64,000 bases of DNA from Myotis daubentonii (GCF_963259705.1 NC_081847.1:91008046-91072045); one strand, 5' to 3'; positions 46,606-58,430 are shown, counted from the stretch's first letter. Made by a program: numbers and translations. Notes: generated from the letters alone by a model not told the origin.

Positions 46606-47391
46606 AAGTCCCTGGAAGAATGTAACAGAGACAAGTTTAAATCCAATCTATGATATCAAATCCCATAATGTTATTGGCTTTGGTCTTATTTTTATCATTT
46701 TCATCACCTGTGATATTTATCCCCCTTTTTGATGAGAAAAGGCATGCTTTCTGTTTGTGATAAGCCTAACAATGTTGTAAACAAAGTTTCAATTTTTCCT
46801 TCATGTCTCCAGTGAAGCTTGATTTTGGATGTAAAACTGGAGTCAACTAGCAATTTACTTACGGTCATTTCAGCACTGAATCAAAATAAGCTTTATCTTT
46901 AAATGGAATCACATTTCTGTTTGCAAAATATATGTTTTAAAACTACTCTTATTTTGATTAATTGTGGAAAAGACATTATAATTTGGTAAAAATTCTGAAT
47001 TGTTGAATGACTTTAAAGGAATGCTATTTATTATTTTTTACACCTGCAAAGCAAGTGGAAATAGTCAACCTGTTTTTAGAATAATTGAATGAGGAAGAAA
47101 GAAGGAGAGGGAGGGAGAAAGCAAAGGAAGTAGCAAGCTTTGCTTAGAAGAATTAGTCTCGAGGCCCTCTCCTCCTTTAGGGACCAGCCTAAATTAATTT
47201 TAAAAGTAATATAAGCATGCTACCTCCAAATTGCTCAAACAAAGTTGTGCATCAATTTTCCAAAGATTATATAAAGTTAAGTTAGCTTGGCTTCTGGCCT
47301 AACTATTTGAATATAATTTTATAATACATATAATTAAAAAATTGCAGTTATTTACATTAATAAAGAACTAACATTTATTGAAAGTCTAAGT

Positions 47392-48225
47392 CAGGGGTGG
47401 GAAACCCCTGGCACGTGTGCCAAACATGGCACGCCAGTAACTTTTGCTGGCACGTGAAACCCTCTCTTATAATCTTCCATTTACAATTTTTTTCTTATTA
47501 AATCTTTATTGTTCAGATTATTATAGTTGTTCCCCTTTTTCCCCCCCCATAGCTCCCCTCCACCCAGTTCCCACCCCACCCTCTGCCCTTACCTCCCCCC
47601 CCCCACTGTCCTCATCTATAGGTGTATGATTTTTGTCACCGAGTCAAAGGTCATACACATGGAAACTGTTGCTATTTCCATCCGCAACGTGTCCCTGTGC
47701 TCGGAAAGGTCTCTCACGACTTGTTCACGCTCTACTCGGGAAGGGTGCGGAGCCACGTTACGGCTTTTTAAAATAATGTGTCCTCTTATGTTTAAAATGA
47801 GGATTTCGCTACCAAAACTGAGGAGAAAGCAACACTGCAGCTGCTCTCGCCCCTCTCGCCCTTCGGGTGATCGTTGTGCGCGGGGCTGCGAGCTGGTTCG
47901 CGGGCCGTCGACATACAATTTTTTTCTTAATATCGACTTTCTTATTTTTCAGATAAATTCAGTGTAGGTGCATCTTAGATAAATAAATAATTTTACATAA
48001 CATGTATACATTAAAAAATAAATGTATTTTTCATCATCATATACTGTGTTTTTGTCGCTTGAATGAATTTTATTATTTCTTCAAGGTTCTTCACATACGT
48101 ACACCTTAAGAGATATCAAGTAGGCGTAACATGTTCTCAAAAAATTAGGGTTGGCACGCAGAAGAATTTTGAGTCAGAGATTTGCTGGTTTTGGCACACA
48201 CTCACAAAAAGGTTGCCCACCCCTG
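47392..48225 (+). mobile_element. hAT-type DNA transposon (non-autonomous) inserted in MIR
   Basis: Starts CAGGGGTGGGAAACCCCTGG and ends GGTTGCCCACCCCTG, inverted ends. Perfect 8-bp target duplication gtctaagt at 47384-47391 and 48226-48233. 834 bp in all, of which 416 bp (plus a 16-bp duplication) is a later insertion. No transposase frame. Confidence 0.9.
47498..47913 (-). mobile_element. L1-mobilised insertion with unidentified CpG-rich 5' part
   Basis: Flanked by perfect 16-bp repeats tacaatttttttctta at 47482-47497 and 47914-47929. On the minus strand the 3' part has a G-rich tract and ends gaacaataaagatttaata, like a bat L1 3' end. The 5' part (about 47620-47913) is rich in CpG, roughly twenty in under 300 bases, and carries a 100-codon open frame (47616-47918, ...VEREQVVRDLSEHRDTLRME...) that I do not recognise. 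Intact CpGs suggest recent insertion. It could be a lineage-specific L1 3' region or a chimera made by template switching. Confidence 0.7.
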
Positions 48226-48545
48226 GTCTAAGTGCTTTACATGTAGTATCTCCTCAAATCCATATTGTTATTGTTCCATTTTGCAGGAGAAAAGACTGAG
48301 GGGTAAATGGGTTAAATGACTTCTCTAAAATCCCATATCTAGTAAGTGATGGCACAAGATACCAATCCAGTCTCTCTCCAGAGCTCATGGTCTTATCCAC
48401 TAAGTTATACTGCTTTTCCTATCATTAAAGATTTGATTCTGTAATAGCCAATATGATAACTTTTGTTGAAAAAAGCATTACTTTGAAATACAATTAAAAT
48501 ATATATTGAAATTTTAGAAGGAAAAATGTTAAATTGATCTCTTAC

Positions 48546-48685
48546 CGTCTATAGATAGAATTGTTCCTTGGTATTTTCCATTAAGCATATTATATTGTTC
48601 CATGGTAACTTGATTTCTCAAAGTAATAATGCCCGTTTTTGAGTCAACAGAGAGTAGGTCAGCTGGATTATTTCCCATTACGTAT
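48546..48685 (-). CDS. DSG1: DSG1 exon 10 (EC4)
   Basis: 140 nt, phase 2 to 1; acceptor ATACAG, donor G-GTAAG. Encodes YVMGNNPADLLSVDSKTG then IITLRNQVTMEQYNMLNG and KYQGTILSID. Matches the human DSG1 order YVMGNNPADLLAVDSRTG with scattered conservative changes. Too short to stand out as an open frame; placed by homology and by the phase of exons 9 and 11. Confidence 0.95.
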
Positions 48686-50109
48686 CTGTATTTGAAAGAT
48701 AATAGTATAAATTAATGTCAGCTATCTAAAAAGCAGAGAGAAAGAGATTTTATTTATAAAACATGTCTCTAGTCAGTAGTTAGAATCCCCGAATACAGTT
48801 TTCAGTTATTAGATACACTTTCTCCTTTTTTCAGGGCAGTCCCAGCTATTTGAAGACATTTGGAAACAGACAAAGCTGTCAATTTAAGAAAACAGAATGA
48901 TTGAGCAGCTATTTCCGATGGAATGTCTCTTATGCCACTTGGTTGGCACAATGATCCTTTGATGCTTGTGGTCTCATTTTCATTTGGTTTAGGAAGCATC
49001 GGAACTACTCTGGAAGACCCAAATCCTAGGACTTCCTGAGCTCATTAGCAATTCTAAATTATTCTCTTACCAAAGAACTTATGTCTTCATCAGCTTGGCC
49101 ATCATCCCCTCCCTATTTCTACTCCCCTTCTCCACATACACAATAACTAAACAGGACTTCTTTTGAATTCCAACTGCCTAAGTCCTTTCCTGATGCTTCT
49201 GTCCTGTTTTCTATTGTCTTCCTCTCCTCATCTTTCACTTCCATGTCTTTTTTTTTCTCATTTACATTTAACAAAAGAAATACTGGTTAGCAACTCTCTG
49301 TCTCAGGGATGGTGCTAAACTCAGGGAATAGAACTTTGAGAGGACACAGGGGTGGGTGTTGGGATTGAGGGATGGGAGGTGACCTGTCCTCCGTGAACTA
49401 CATCTGTTGGGTGAGAGTTTATCAGTAATGGTGGGACAGTGCGATAAGAGCTGTAACACAAACACTCACCTGGTGTGAGAAGAATATGGAGAAAGCACTT
49501 TAAAATCTAATATGTGAGATCTTTCCCCCATTGTTACTCTTGGTCACAAGCACATGTTTAAAACATATGTGCACATATACACAGATTTTTTTTTATGATC
49601 AAGTAGAAATATTTGGATATACAGAGTTACAAAAAATTATACAGCATGATTTTTCTTTAAGTCATTTTTCATGCCAAAGTTATTACTGGCCAATACTAAG
49701 TGCTTATTAAAGTGAAGAAAATAACTAAATCTAACTGGATTCAATCTGGGCAAATTTGCAATGGGAAAATTAGTTCATAAAATCTGGAGTAAATTATCTT
49801 GGGATGTGGTAATCAGCTAATTGGTCCATAAAATATATAAACACAGGAGTGTCAAAGTTTAAAGATACAATATTTTCACATTTTGCATCTTTATACTTTC
49901 ACATCTTACTTGTTGCACAATCTTTTATTTTTTTTGTAAGTTAAGCACTCTAAATTAAGTAATAATTCAGTAGCTAGTACTTTTTATAATTAAATGATGG
50001 CTTCAAAATAATGAAAAAATATTTAAATTCATACTTAAAATGTCAAAAAAAGAGCATATGTACTTCATTCACTATGTGATGGAAATTCATTGGAAAATGT
50101 CAGCCTTAC
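48686..50109. other. DSG1 intron 9
   Basis: 49262-49480 resembles the purine-rich old repeat (ctcagggatggtgctaaact ... tgggacagtgcgataagagc). The remainder is AT-rich with no recognised feature. Confidence 0.45.
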
Positions 50110-50369
50110 CTAACTTTTGTTGAACGTCCGCCAGTGTCCAGGTCAGTAGCTATAAAATCTCCCACTCTAGAATTCTGTCCCATGTTACTAGTTACTACAA
50201 ATGTCTTTGAACCTGGACGGAACACTGAGCCTTCAATTACATTTAGCACAGTCACGGAGATTGCTGTCGCTGTGAGCTTATATTGAGACATAATTGACTG
50301 ATGAAATTCAGCTTTATTTCTAACACCGATACTGAGTTGCAGATTGTTCATGGCTTCATAATCCAAGGG
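50110..50369 (-). CDS. DSG1: DSG1 exon 9 (EC3-EC4 junction)
   Basis: 260 nt, phase 0 to 2; acceptor TTACTAG, donor AG-GTAAGG. Encodes PLDYEAMNNLQLSIGVRNKA, the linker VTVLNVIEGSVFRPGS and then DFIATDLDTGGRSTKVR. The Glu-Gly of VIEG corresponds to the bond after Glu381 in human DSG1 between EC3 and EC4, the known target of staphylococcal exfoliative toxins. The glutamate is kept and the following Pro of human (from memory) is Ser here. Confidence 0.96.
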
Positions 50370-51384
50370 CTAGTAAATACAGAATGAAATAGTTTTACTA
50401 CAAAAAGAAAAGAATTCTTGAAGAAAAAGAAATCCTTTGATAATAGGCAAATAAATGCTTATGCCTAGAAAGATGATATTAATTAAATATAAATACATAC
50501 AATGTATTCTTACATTATCTTTAATCTAATACAAACACATACAATATATATGGTGAGAAAAAATCCAATCTTGTATCCTTTGTTGAAAAAAATTGAAAAG
50601 GTATGACAGGAGTCCTCACTGTCCACCAAATTAAAAATTTAAAAATAATATAGATGGTCAAATCCTGGCATTTTGTAGTGCAAAGACAGTTTATGTTAGC
50701 CTGTATCATTTTGTGTTTTTCAGAAAGTAGTTCTGTTTATACAAAGTATGGGCCTGATACATTGTAGGTTCCATCATTTGACTGGTTTTATCCATAGAGA
50801 ACTATTTAGAAGAATTTTACTTCTACAAAGCTGACTTCTTTTATTAAGTCAGGTACTAGAATGTTGCACGTGAATAATAAAGAGAAATTCTTATTTTTTT
50901 TCAACATATTCTAGAACAAATTATTTCACCTTTTGGAAATAATTAAGTAGTCATTTTCACTAAAAAAGATGATGTTAATATCCATTACTCATAAAATCCA
51001 CAAACAATGGATTATGCCAAATATATTTTTCTAAATTTTCACATAAGAGTCTTTAGGTGACCATGGATTCACGCATTGTCCTCTTCACTTAGGTAAATTC
51101 TTAGTCTTTGCCCTAATGTTGGCTGTACTTGCAATTTCAAGATTGGCTATAAAATCATGTATACTTATACATTACACACAAATACACAGACTTATTACAT
51201 ATAGTATATAATCATAAAAAGATTTAACATATGATGTTACATCTGGGAGAAAAATAAGAATCATTCACATTTTATAGATAGAGGTATGGAGGACAGATAG
51301 ATTAATTTTCTAAAATAATAGAGTAGTTTAGTGTGAAATAGTTTAGGATTTTTTCCCAGCATGGAATCCTAGGGAGTATAGTGA

Positions 51385-51590
51385 AAGCATATGGACTTAG
51401 TAGCTAGAGATGTAGGTTTGTATGCCAGACGTACCAACACACCGTTAAGTGAAGTTGAGCAGGTTACATACTCTCTCTGGACCTCAATGTATTTATCTGT
51501 AATATGGGTATATAACTGATTGAGGGATGCTGTGAGGAATAGACTAAAGCCTCTGCACATGGCGGAAGCTATAGACATGGTGACACTTTA
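51385..51590 (+). repeat. MIR SINE fragment
   Basis: MIR order visible: agcatatggacttagtagct, gaagttgagcaggttacata, ctctctggacctcaatgtat, gggatgctgtgaggaataga. DSG1 intron 8. Confidence 0.7.
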
Positions 51591-51754
51591 CGATGACATG
51601 AAACAAATGATCACACATTCCCAGAAGGACAGACTGTAGGAGTCTATTTCTGAGGAATATTCTGAAGGAAGGAAATAGTGGAAAAGGAACTACATTTTCC
51701 TATGAAGAATCCATATTGCACATATCACACATAGTTTATGCACCACTATTGCAA

Positions 51755-51928
51755 TATTTTAAATTGATTTTAGAGAGAGGAAGGGAGAGAGAGAGAGAAA
51801 CATCAATTTGTTGTTTCACTTATTTATGCATTCATTGGTAGATTCTCATATTTGCCCTGACCCGGGATCAAACCCGCAACCTTGGCATAATGGGAAGACA
51901 CTCTAACCAACTGAGCCACCTGACCAGG
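51755..51928 (-). mobile_element. Older bat tRNA-derived SINE, antisense
   Basis: T-rich start, gagaggaagggagagagaga, middle tttcacttatttatgcattc and head ccaactgagccacctgacca. The middle differs from VES copies elsewhere in the window, so it belongs to an older, related SINE group. Confidence 0.8.
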
Positions 51929-52654
51929 AGGCTCTTGCACAAAAATAGACTTGCTGGGGCTTCAGCACAGGGTGAACATTTCACTACCCGCTCCCTGGGA
52001 GCCAGGCATCTCCCCGCTTCACATCTCAGAGGAAATTCTACTGCAGTTGACTTGGTGGTTCGTTAATGTCAGGGGGACACAGGGAAACTCGAGGGACTCG
52101 GACCAAATCTTTAGTGAATTTATGTCCATAATAAATCTCGGTCAGCAGCCACGAGGAGGTGGGAACGTGATTCTACAATTACAGTAATTTACTGTTAATT
52201 TCATAAAGACACAATGGAGGAATAAAGAACATTCGATTTATATAGTGAATATTCTTAGTGCGTAATAATTGCCATGGACACATTTTTTTTTGTAAAGGCC
52301 ATGTTAAATCTGATTTAAAATATTTTTAAACATCTAAAGCAAAGCCCTAAGGCATAATCATATTTTGTTGTAAGCATAAAGTTAATTTCTTGCTTAAAAA
52401 TTCTTTTAATTCATATGATCTGCGGGCGAGTATTGTATTGATAGAGTTCCGAGTTAAAATTCAATGCCTGTTTTCATGAAATCATATAAGCAGAAAACCT
52501 CGCCATGTAAAAGTTCTATATCATATACCATTTTAAAACAGTAATTTTTTATCTTTTCACCCACTCGAGTTTACGTAATCTTAACATTTAAATTTAAGAT
52601 TAACATTTGGAGAAAGACCAAGAGAACAAAATATGGAGGATAATTATACCATAC

Positions 52655-52840
52655 CTTAATAATCCTTAAAGTCCCCACATTGGTTCTTTCGTTCATTTCT
52701 ATGTCAAACCAGTTCCCCTCATTTCCAGAGATGAAGAAAATGACAGCCATCCAGTTAGCGGAGAACTCCTCGTCCAAGTCAATGACTCTGAGTTGGAGCA
52801 AATTTGAGTTCAGAGAGTTTTCTTCAATCTCTAGTTTATA
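52655..52840 (-). CDS. DSG1: DSG1 exon 8 (EC3)
   Basis: 186 nt, 62 codons, phase 0; acceptor TTTCAG, donor GTATGG. Encodes YKLEIEENSLNSNLLQLRVI then DLDEEFSANWMAVIFFISG, GNEGNWFDIEMNERTN and VGTLRIIK. EEN and DLDEE are calcium ligands of EC3. The EFSANWMA stretch is typical of DSG1, whereas DSG4 has EGTDNWLA at the same place. Confidence 0.97.
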
Positions 52841-53136
52841 CTGAAACGAGAAGCAAGAAGCCTTAGCACACACTGTGAGGGAGAATGACACTAGACTTAC
52901 CCTGAGTGCCTATAGTTACTCATGATTTAGGAAGGGGATCTAAGTTTCATGTCTCTCTTTTCGTTGTTCAAATATGTGGCCCCTGTGCATTACATACATA
53001 AGCACAGACAAAGGGCATGTCTCCCTTGGGGTTGTATGTGACTAAGGAAAACATAGACGTCTGTAAAGAGGATTGTCCAAACACATTTTGGCATGTGATG
53101 GACTGAAAGTCATTCCTTTCGAAGACAAGTACTTAC

Positions 53137-53271
53137 CGAAGACCCTTCCAGGTATGGGATGTTGTCATTGACATCGAGGATTTTAATGCTGCATTCGCAG
53201 TCTGCTGACATGCCATCTGCTCCGCCGTCTCGGTCTGAGCCTCTTACAGCAAGAGAATATTGGCTGTATTG
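53137..53271 (-). CDS. DSG1: DSG1 exon 7 (EC2-EC3 junction)
   Basis: 135 nt, 45 codons, phase 0; acceptor TTGTAG, donor GTAAGT. Encodes [29 protein letters not shown] and the linker motif LDVNDNIPYLEGSS. The DRD and DxNDN acidic residues bind calcium between EC2 and EC3. Its open frame is flanked by stops close by in the introns. Confidence 0.96.
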
Positions 53272-53723
53272 CTACAAACACACATGACAGACAATTTCAT
53301 AGTTGGCCTCGTCCTTATTCTGACTCATGCAGAGTTCTTTTAAAATGCTGGCTCATGATTTACATAAATCTATGATGGCGATAAGGGTACCACCGATCAT
53401 TGAAAATGCATATATCTCACATGAATCACTATGAAAGACACCACGTTGAGTCCCCAAAATGCTTCTTCAGCCTCATGGAAAAGAAGCAACATTCTTTAAA
53501 AGTCTCATTCCTTGTATTTTTGCTCAGAATTTGAAAACGTTTATAAAGGGAAAATTGGGTCAAAGTGCCCAGGAGGGAAGAGTTGAAAGTTTACCGAGAA
53601 TTTTGGCATGACAGTTCTATACCTTTCACAACCAGCCCCTGAGTGTGCAAGAATAAAGAAGCCCCGGTGGTTTGCATTTCTGGGGCGGCAGGTTGTGGCA
53701 GCGGAATTATGGATGTTCTAGCT

Positions 53724-53932
53724 CAGTTCTCAACCTTCTGGCCCTTTAAATACAGCTCCTCATGTTGTGACCCCACCATAACGTTATTTCCGTGGCTACT
53801 TCGTCACTGTCATGTTGCTACTGCGATGAATTGTCATGTAAATATCTGGTATGCAGGATGGTCTTAGGCGACCCCTGTGAAACGGTCGTTCGACCGCCAA
53901 AGGGGTCGCGACCCACAGGCTGAGATCCGCTG
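53724..53932 (+). mobile_element. SPIN-type hAT transposon, internally deleted
   Basis: Ends cagttctcaaccttctggcc and cacaggctgagatccgctg; inner part has tgtcatgtaaatatctggta joined directly to ggatggtcttaggcgacccc, so about 100 bp present in the 44449-44759 copy is missing. Target duplication is degraded: ttctagct (53716-53723) against atctagct (53935-53942). DSG1 intron 6. Confidence 0.88.
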
Positions 53933-53942
53933 TCATCTAGCT

Positions 53943-55172
53943 CCTTGATTCTACTAAATGGTGCTTACATTTCCAGAAGCCGGTGAAAGCTATGACTCCT
54001 TTCCCAGACACAAGCACATTTGCATTCTCATTTAAAACTGTGATGCGATCTTGGAGGCTTCATAGTTAGAGACATCTTGAGGTCTCTCCATGGATGCCTC
54101 GTTAAGAATATCTGGAATTTTCCCCTTTACTGTTGAGAGCTCTCCACTGCTAAAATGCTGTATACATGAAAGGAGTTTCATTGGGTTCTTTAAGAAAGTT
54201 TAAGAAAGAGCTAAGTAGTCAATTTCTTCTGATGGTAACTTTCAAACAAGTATAAAAAGAGAGGTAGGTAACCTAGAAACTGATGGCATTTAGATAATCA
54301 AAAAGTGTAGAAATATCCTGATTTATCCTAAATTCCAGGTCGTCAATAGGAGTTTGTCATTATTAAATAACTATAATTATTAAAATAAAATTTAATTGAG
54401 TATTAATTAGGAAATAACACTTTCTCATGCATATACTTATAGTACATGCAGGTTAGCTATATTCTCTTTTAAAATAATGAAGAGTTGATATTTTTATATT
54501 AAGTTATGGGACCACATGGCATGATGGAAACCATATAATGCTGATTCTAATTTGGTAACACTCACTAATTGTTTTCTTATTCATAAATGAAAAGATTGAT
54601 CTGGAAGTTATGTAATTTCTATCTATCATTCTGTTCCTGTGATTCATTTCCCAAAGTAATCAATGGGTTGTCAGCAGCTGCAGCATAGGAAGAAAACAAA
54701 GATTTCTGTTGTCAAATGAGCTTAGGATGCACCGGGTTAAAGAGAGAGAAATGAGTTTCTGAGCCTGTGAACACTCTTGGAGCCTCGACCACGCTTGCAT
54801 GCACTGTGACTCACCAAGACGGGGCTAGAAGAGCCAGTGTCTTTTACATTTATTTCACTAGAGAACTCACTTTTTTCATAAAACGGAGCTTTTGCCTCTA
54901 CTTCTATGCATATTTTTATGTACTCTCAGAATGTAGTTTTCTCAATTTAAGGCAAATCCTAAGTAAGATTAAATGAAAGACAAGAATATAAAATGTATGT
55001 GAGGCATCCCCATATTTTCATTTTAAAGATTTTTTTTTATGTCATTACCATTATCTGAAAAGGTTATGTAACTAAATTTTTAAAATATAGTTTCCTTTTT
55101 TTTTCTTAGGTACTCTTGCTTTTAGATTCAGTTCCTATGAATTAACAACCCATTCAAAGAAAAATAAATTAC
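53943..55172. other. Rest of DSG1 intron 6
   Basis: AT-rich sequence, no recognised repeat or exon. The open frame at 54767-54976 is not supported. Confidence 0.5.
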
Positions 55173-55339
55173 CTCTCTGTCTAGAAAATTATTCATTGTC
55201 CGAATTTCTCCAGTGTATCTGTTGATAATAAACATGGGTGAATCAGAAGGTTCCTGGCTGATGATCTTAAAGGCGATTTTTGAGTTCAAATTATTGGGTT
55301 CGTCTGCATCAGTAGCATTGAGTCTCATCACCAGCGTAT
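55173..55339 (-). CDS. DSG1: DSG1 exon 6 (EC2)
   Basis: 167 nt, phase 1 to 0; acceptor TTCTAG, donor GTAATT. Encodes [17 protein letters not shown], with the DAD calcium motif, then [30 protein letters not shown] and LDRE at the donor. Same size and phase as DSG4 exon 6. Confidence 0.96.
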
Positions 55340-56109
55340 CTAGAAATCAAGGAGAAAGGATTGCAAATGGACAGTCTGTATGTATTTTTCTTATTGTTTA
55401 TAATTACTTTTCCAAGAAGAGGTTAGGTTAGTTGGTTCATATAATGTGCACTCTACCATTTTTGTTTTCTACTTCTTTGACATAATCATATCTTAGCTCC
55501 TTTCTTTACCTTTACATTGAGAAAAAGATCACATTTGACCAAGAACCTAGATATTACTGGTAGTTAGAAAACAATGAAATGTTTTATTTTGCCTTTCCAT
55601 TTCTTATTCTAGTATAATGATTTCTTTTTACGGCTTTTGCGGTGAAACAACATGACATTAAGGCCAGACTAACTGATTCTCAACTATACAGCACTTTCTA
55701 GTGAAAGAAGGCAAGAAGCAGTATGAATGACAATGGATGGGATTGCCCTTCAGAGCAGTCGGCTGGGAGGCTCCATGCTCTTCCCAGGGCCCCTGCCCCA
55801 CTGTGCTAAGTCCTTCTGGAATGTTCCCTTAGGAATCTACTACAGAGCTGGTATGAGAGTCACAAGAGAAAATTCCTCTCGTGGTTTTGGAGCTGCTTGT
55901 TGCACGTGAGCAACCGAAGCTGCTTTCGCAGTGGAAGGGAAAACCTTTACGGAGACTTCCTCATGCCTGCCTTCTGCTTGCTTTTCTAGAATTACCTCTT
56001 ACATTGTTCATGTGGTACATTGGCATAATTTAGCTTCTAGCGGACTGGCTGTTAACAATGATCTGGAAGCCCGTATAGTCTTGTTTACTTCAGAAAGTCG
56101 ACTACTTAC
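55340..56109. other. DSG1 intron 5
   Basis: No recognised repeat. Open frames at 55727-56140 lie on the plus strand and partly oppose exon 5; no support for coding. Confidence 0.5.
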
Positions 56110-56254
56110 TTGCATTAGAGTTTTCTTCTATTTGTCCTAGGAAACTAGACATAGAAAATACTGGCGGGTTGTCATTTATATCCAGAACTCGGACTCGGAG
56201 CTCCAGGGGCCTCTCTAAATCTTGGCCCTGTAAGTTCAGAGCCCGGCAGTAGAT
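56110..56254 (-). CDS. DSG1: DSG1 exon 5 (EC1-EC2 junction)
   Basis: 145 nt, phase 0 to 1; acceptor TTCTAG, donor A-GTAAGT. Encodes IYCRALN, with the RAL tripeptide at the position of HAV in classical cadherins, then [17 protein letters not shown], the calcium-binding linker between EC1 and EC2, and the EEN calcium motif at the start of EC2 (GQIEENSNA). Paralogous to DSG4 exon 5 with identical length and phase. Confidence 0.96.
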
Positions 56255-56289
56255 CTAGAAGAAAAAAAAGAGGAATAATTATATGATGC

Positions 56290-57480
56290 GACAAATATTG
56301 AGTTTTTACTTTGTTTGGACGCTCTACTAGGCGCTGTGCCCCTAAAAGAAAAATAAGACTTTATTTCCTACTTGAGTGTGAGCACAAGCAGTACTTGTAA
56401 TCAATAAGGGAGGCACACATGTACTCAAAATACCACTTAAGAAAAGGTAACATGATCAGTTACAAAAGGATGAGCAACAATAGTGTGACATCATAGGGGA
56501 TGTAATGACTGAGATCAATCTTAAAAGAGGTTCTCAAGCTGGAGACTGGCAGGGTGTTCCCAGCAAAGGGATTCATTAAGAGAAGAAGCCTTGTTTGAAA
56601 TTAGGAATAGGGGCTAAGCGGGGCGGGGGGGGGGCTGTTGAGACTGTGGTAAAGGAGAGTAACGTGGGGGCTTCCAAGAAATAGAGCGTTCATAAGCTCG
56701 GAGGGGCTGTATGGGTGTTTGTGCTATTGTTGTTATCACCAGCCGTATGCATAAATTAATGTATGCTATTTTACCTATTTTGGTATATTTCATTTAAAAA
56801 CCCATTATGCTTTAACCAAAGCTAATAGGCTGGCATGCTGATTTAGAGAGTTTTTGGGAAAACATTGTGGGAAATAAGGCAGGAATATATATTTGGAAGA
56901 GAAGACTAAGGAATTAAAATAGTCAGTGAAAGCAGCAAACATAGATGACTATTTGAAGGTATTTTGGGATATGGATTGATAGTGTTTTAATAGAAGAGGT
57001 TACAAGATCCAGACAGGTTGTCCTTTATTTTTTAAAAGTTTTCTTTATTGATTTTAGAGAGATAGAGGAAGGAAGGAAGAGAGAGAGAGAGACCTGACTA
57101 GGGATGGAACCTGCAATCCTTGGTATATATCGGGATGATGCCTAGCCAACTAAGCTACCCAGCCAGCGCCTATTTCTTTATTTTTAATTTTAAGTATTAA
57201 CAAGTGTTGACCATGATGGGAGTAACTCACAGGACAGCAGAAGAGACATGAAAAAGGAAAGTTGGTACAAGAAGGTTCTTGAAGAACTAGGTAATTATGG
57301 GACAGTGGGAACTCTAGAGATATATTGGAGAAAACAAAATGCATCTTGCTTTTGGAACATTTCTGAGCAGGCGGAGGGAATTAATTGTAGGAGTTTTTGG
57401 TGAAGAGCCTCAGATTTTTATAATGAAGTTGGTCATGAGGTCAGCTGCTTAAAATAGAAACGAGTTAAGGGTTTGAAGAG
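56290..57480 (+). repeat. Purine-rich old interspersed repeat, partial copy
   Basis: Begins gagtttttactttgtttgga then acgctctactaggcgctgtg, followed by tgtgacatcataggggatgt, matching the family seen at 11935-14480. Interrupted by a SINE at 57028-57170. Confidence 0.4.
57028..57170 (-). mobile_element. Short SINE, antisense, internally truncated
   Basis: Tail side aaaagttttctttattgatt, then gagagagagagacctgacta and head tagccaactaagctacccag. Shorter than the other SINEs (about 140 bp). DSG1 intron 4. Confidence 0.75.
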
Positions 57481-57980
57481 TAAGCACTTACACTTTGTCA
57501 CAGCTAGTAGAGAATAGAGTAAGATTCAGGTAAGGAGGAACTGAGGCCTTCCTCAGGCACATTCTGTGCTATGGGGAGCTTGAGCAATTTGCATTTATAC
57601 TCAAGTATGCTCACTCAGGAAAGGCTCCCCTGGAACCTCCAGGATCCCCCCCAGGCACTGGAGCTAGAGGAGACCAACATTCTCAACTAATTAAAGACAA
57701 AGAAGTAAACGTGGAGTACTTTCCCTTCCAGCAAATGCTCTAGCTTGCCAGTGGGGCCAGACCGGAGGCTAGCGTTTTTTGCTGAGGAGCTCATGCAAGA
57801 TACCTTTGTCTCTCGGTCTTCCCTATGTGTCTCTGGCGTCATAGTTGCTCATGAATTAAGAGACAACCAAAAAGTGCCTAATACTGAGACTCTTGAAACC
57901 AAATCAAGTATGATCTGAGCTCAAGATATTCTCCAAATAATTTAGGCCTGAACATATATATTGACACGGCATCCACTTAC

Positions 57981-58136
57981 AATGAAAAACGGGGTGACTT
58001 CTCGATCAACTATGGATGTTATGTTAATTTCACCAGTTTTTTGGTTAATAACGAAGATTCCAAAAGGTGGTTGATCAATTCCTACTCCGGAGATGCGGTA
58101 GGTAACTTGCTGGTTTGCAGCACAATCTGAATGAAT
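57981..58136 (-). CDS. DSG1: DSG1 exon 4 (EC1)
   Basis: 156 nt, 52 codons, phase 0; acceptor CTGCAG, donor GTAAGT. Encodes [17 protein letters not shown] then [12 protein letters not shown] and the cadherin strand [18 protein letters not shown]. Near-identical in layout to DSG4 exon 4 ([17 protein letters not shown]). This is the central part of EC1, the domain that makes the trans contact and carries the main pemphigus foliaceus epitopes in human DSG1. Confidence 0.96.
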
Positions 58137-58430
58137 CTGCAGAAAGAGCACAAGTGAAATTATTACAGGATGCAAAAAAAAATCTGCTGTTTCATATGTA
58201 ATAGCTGTCTTTTTTGAGAGTTATTGAATGTCCTGATATCCCAGTTATTTGGGGGGAAATTCTGGAAGTAGAGAATTATTTTCCTAGATAGTGGAATAGT
58301 TACAGTGCTAGTATTTTTCAGTGATAACTAATAATGTAATAGAAGAAATTCAATTGTGTTTTTACCAAATAATAAAAAAGTAAAATATCACCCTAATATA
58401 TCTAAGTCTATGCAATCATCATTCATGAAT

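Larger units (their letters stand above)
47361..48413 (-). repeat. MIR SINE, antisense, split by a hAT element
   Basis: Left piece taaagaactaacatttattg at 47361-47391, right piece 48226-48413 continuing gtctaagtgctttacatgta ... tgtaccattttgca-like core and agtaagtgatggcacaagat. The two pieces join in the normal MIR order across the 8-bp target duplication of the hAT. Confidence 0.75.
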
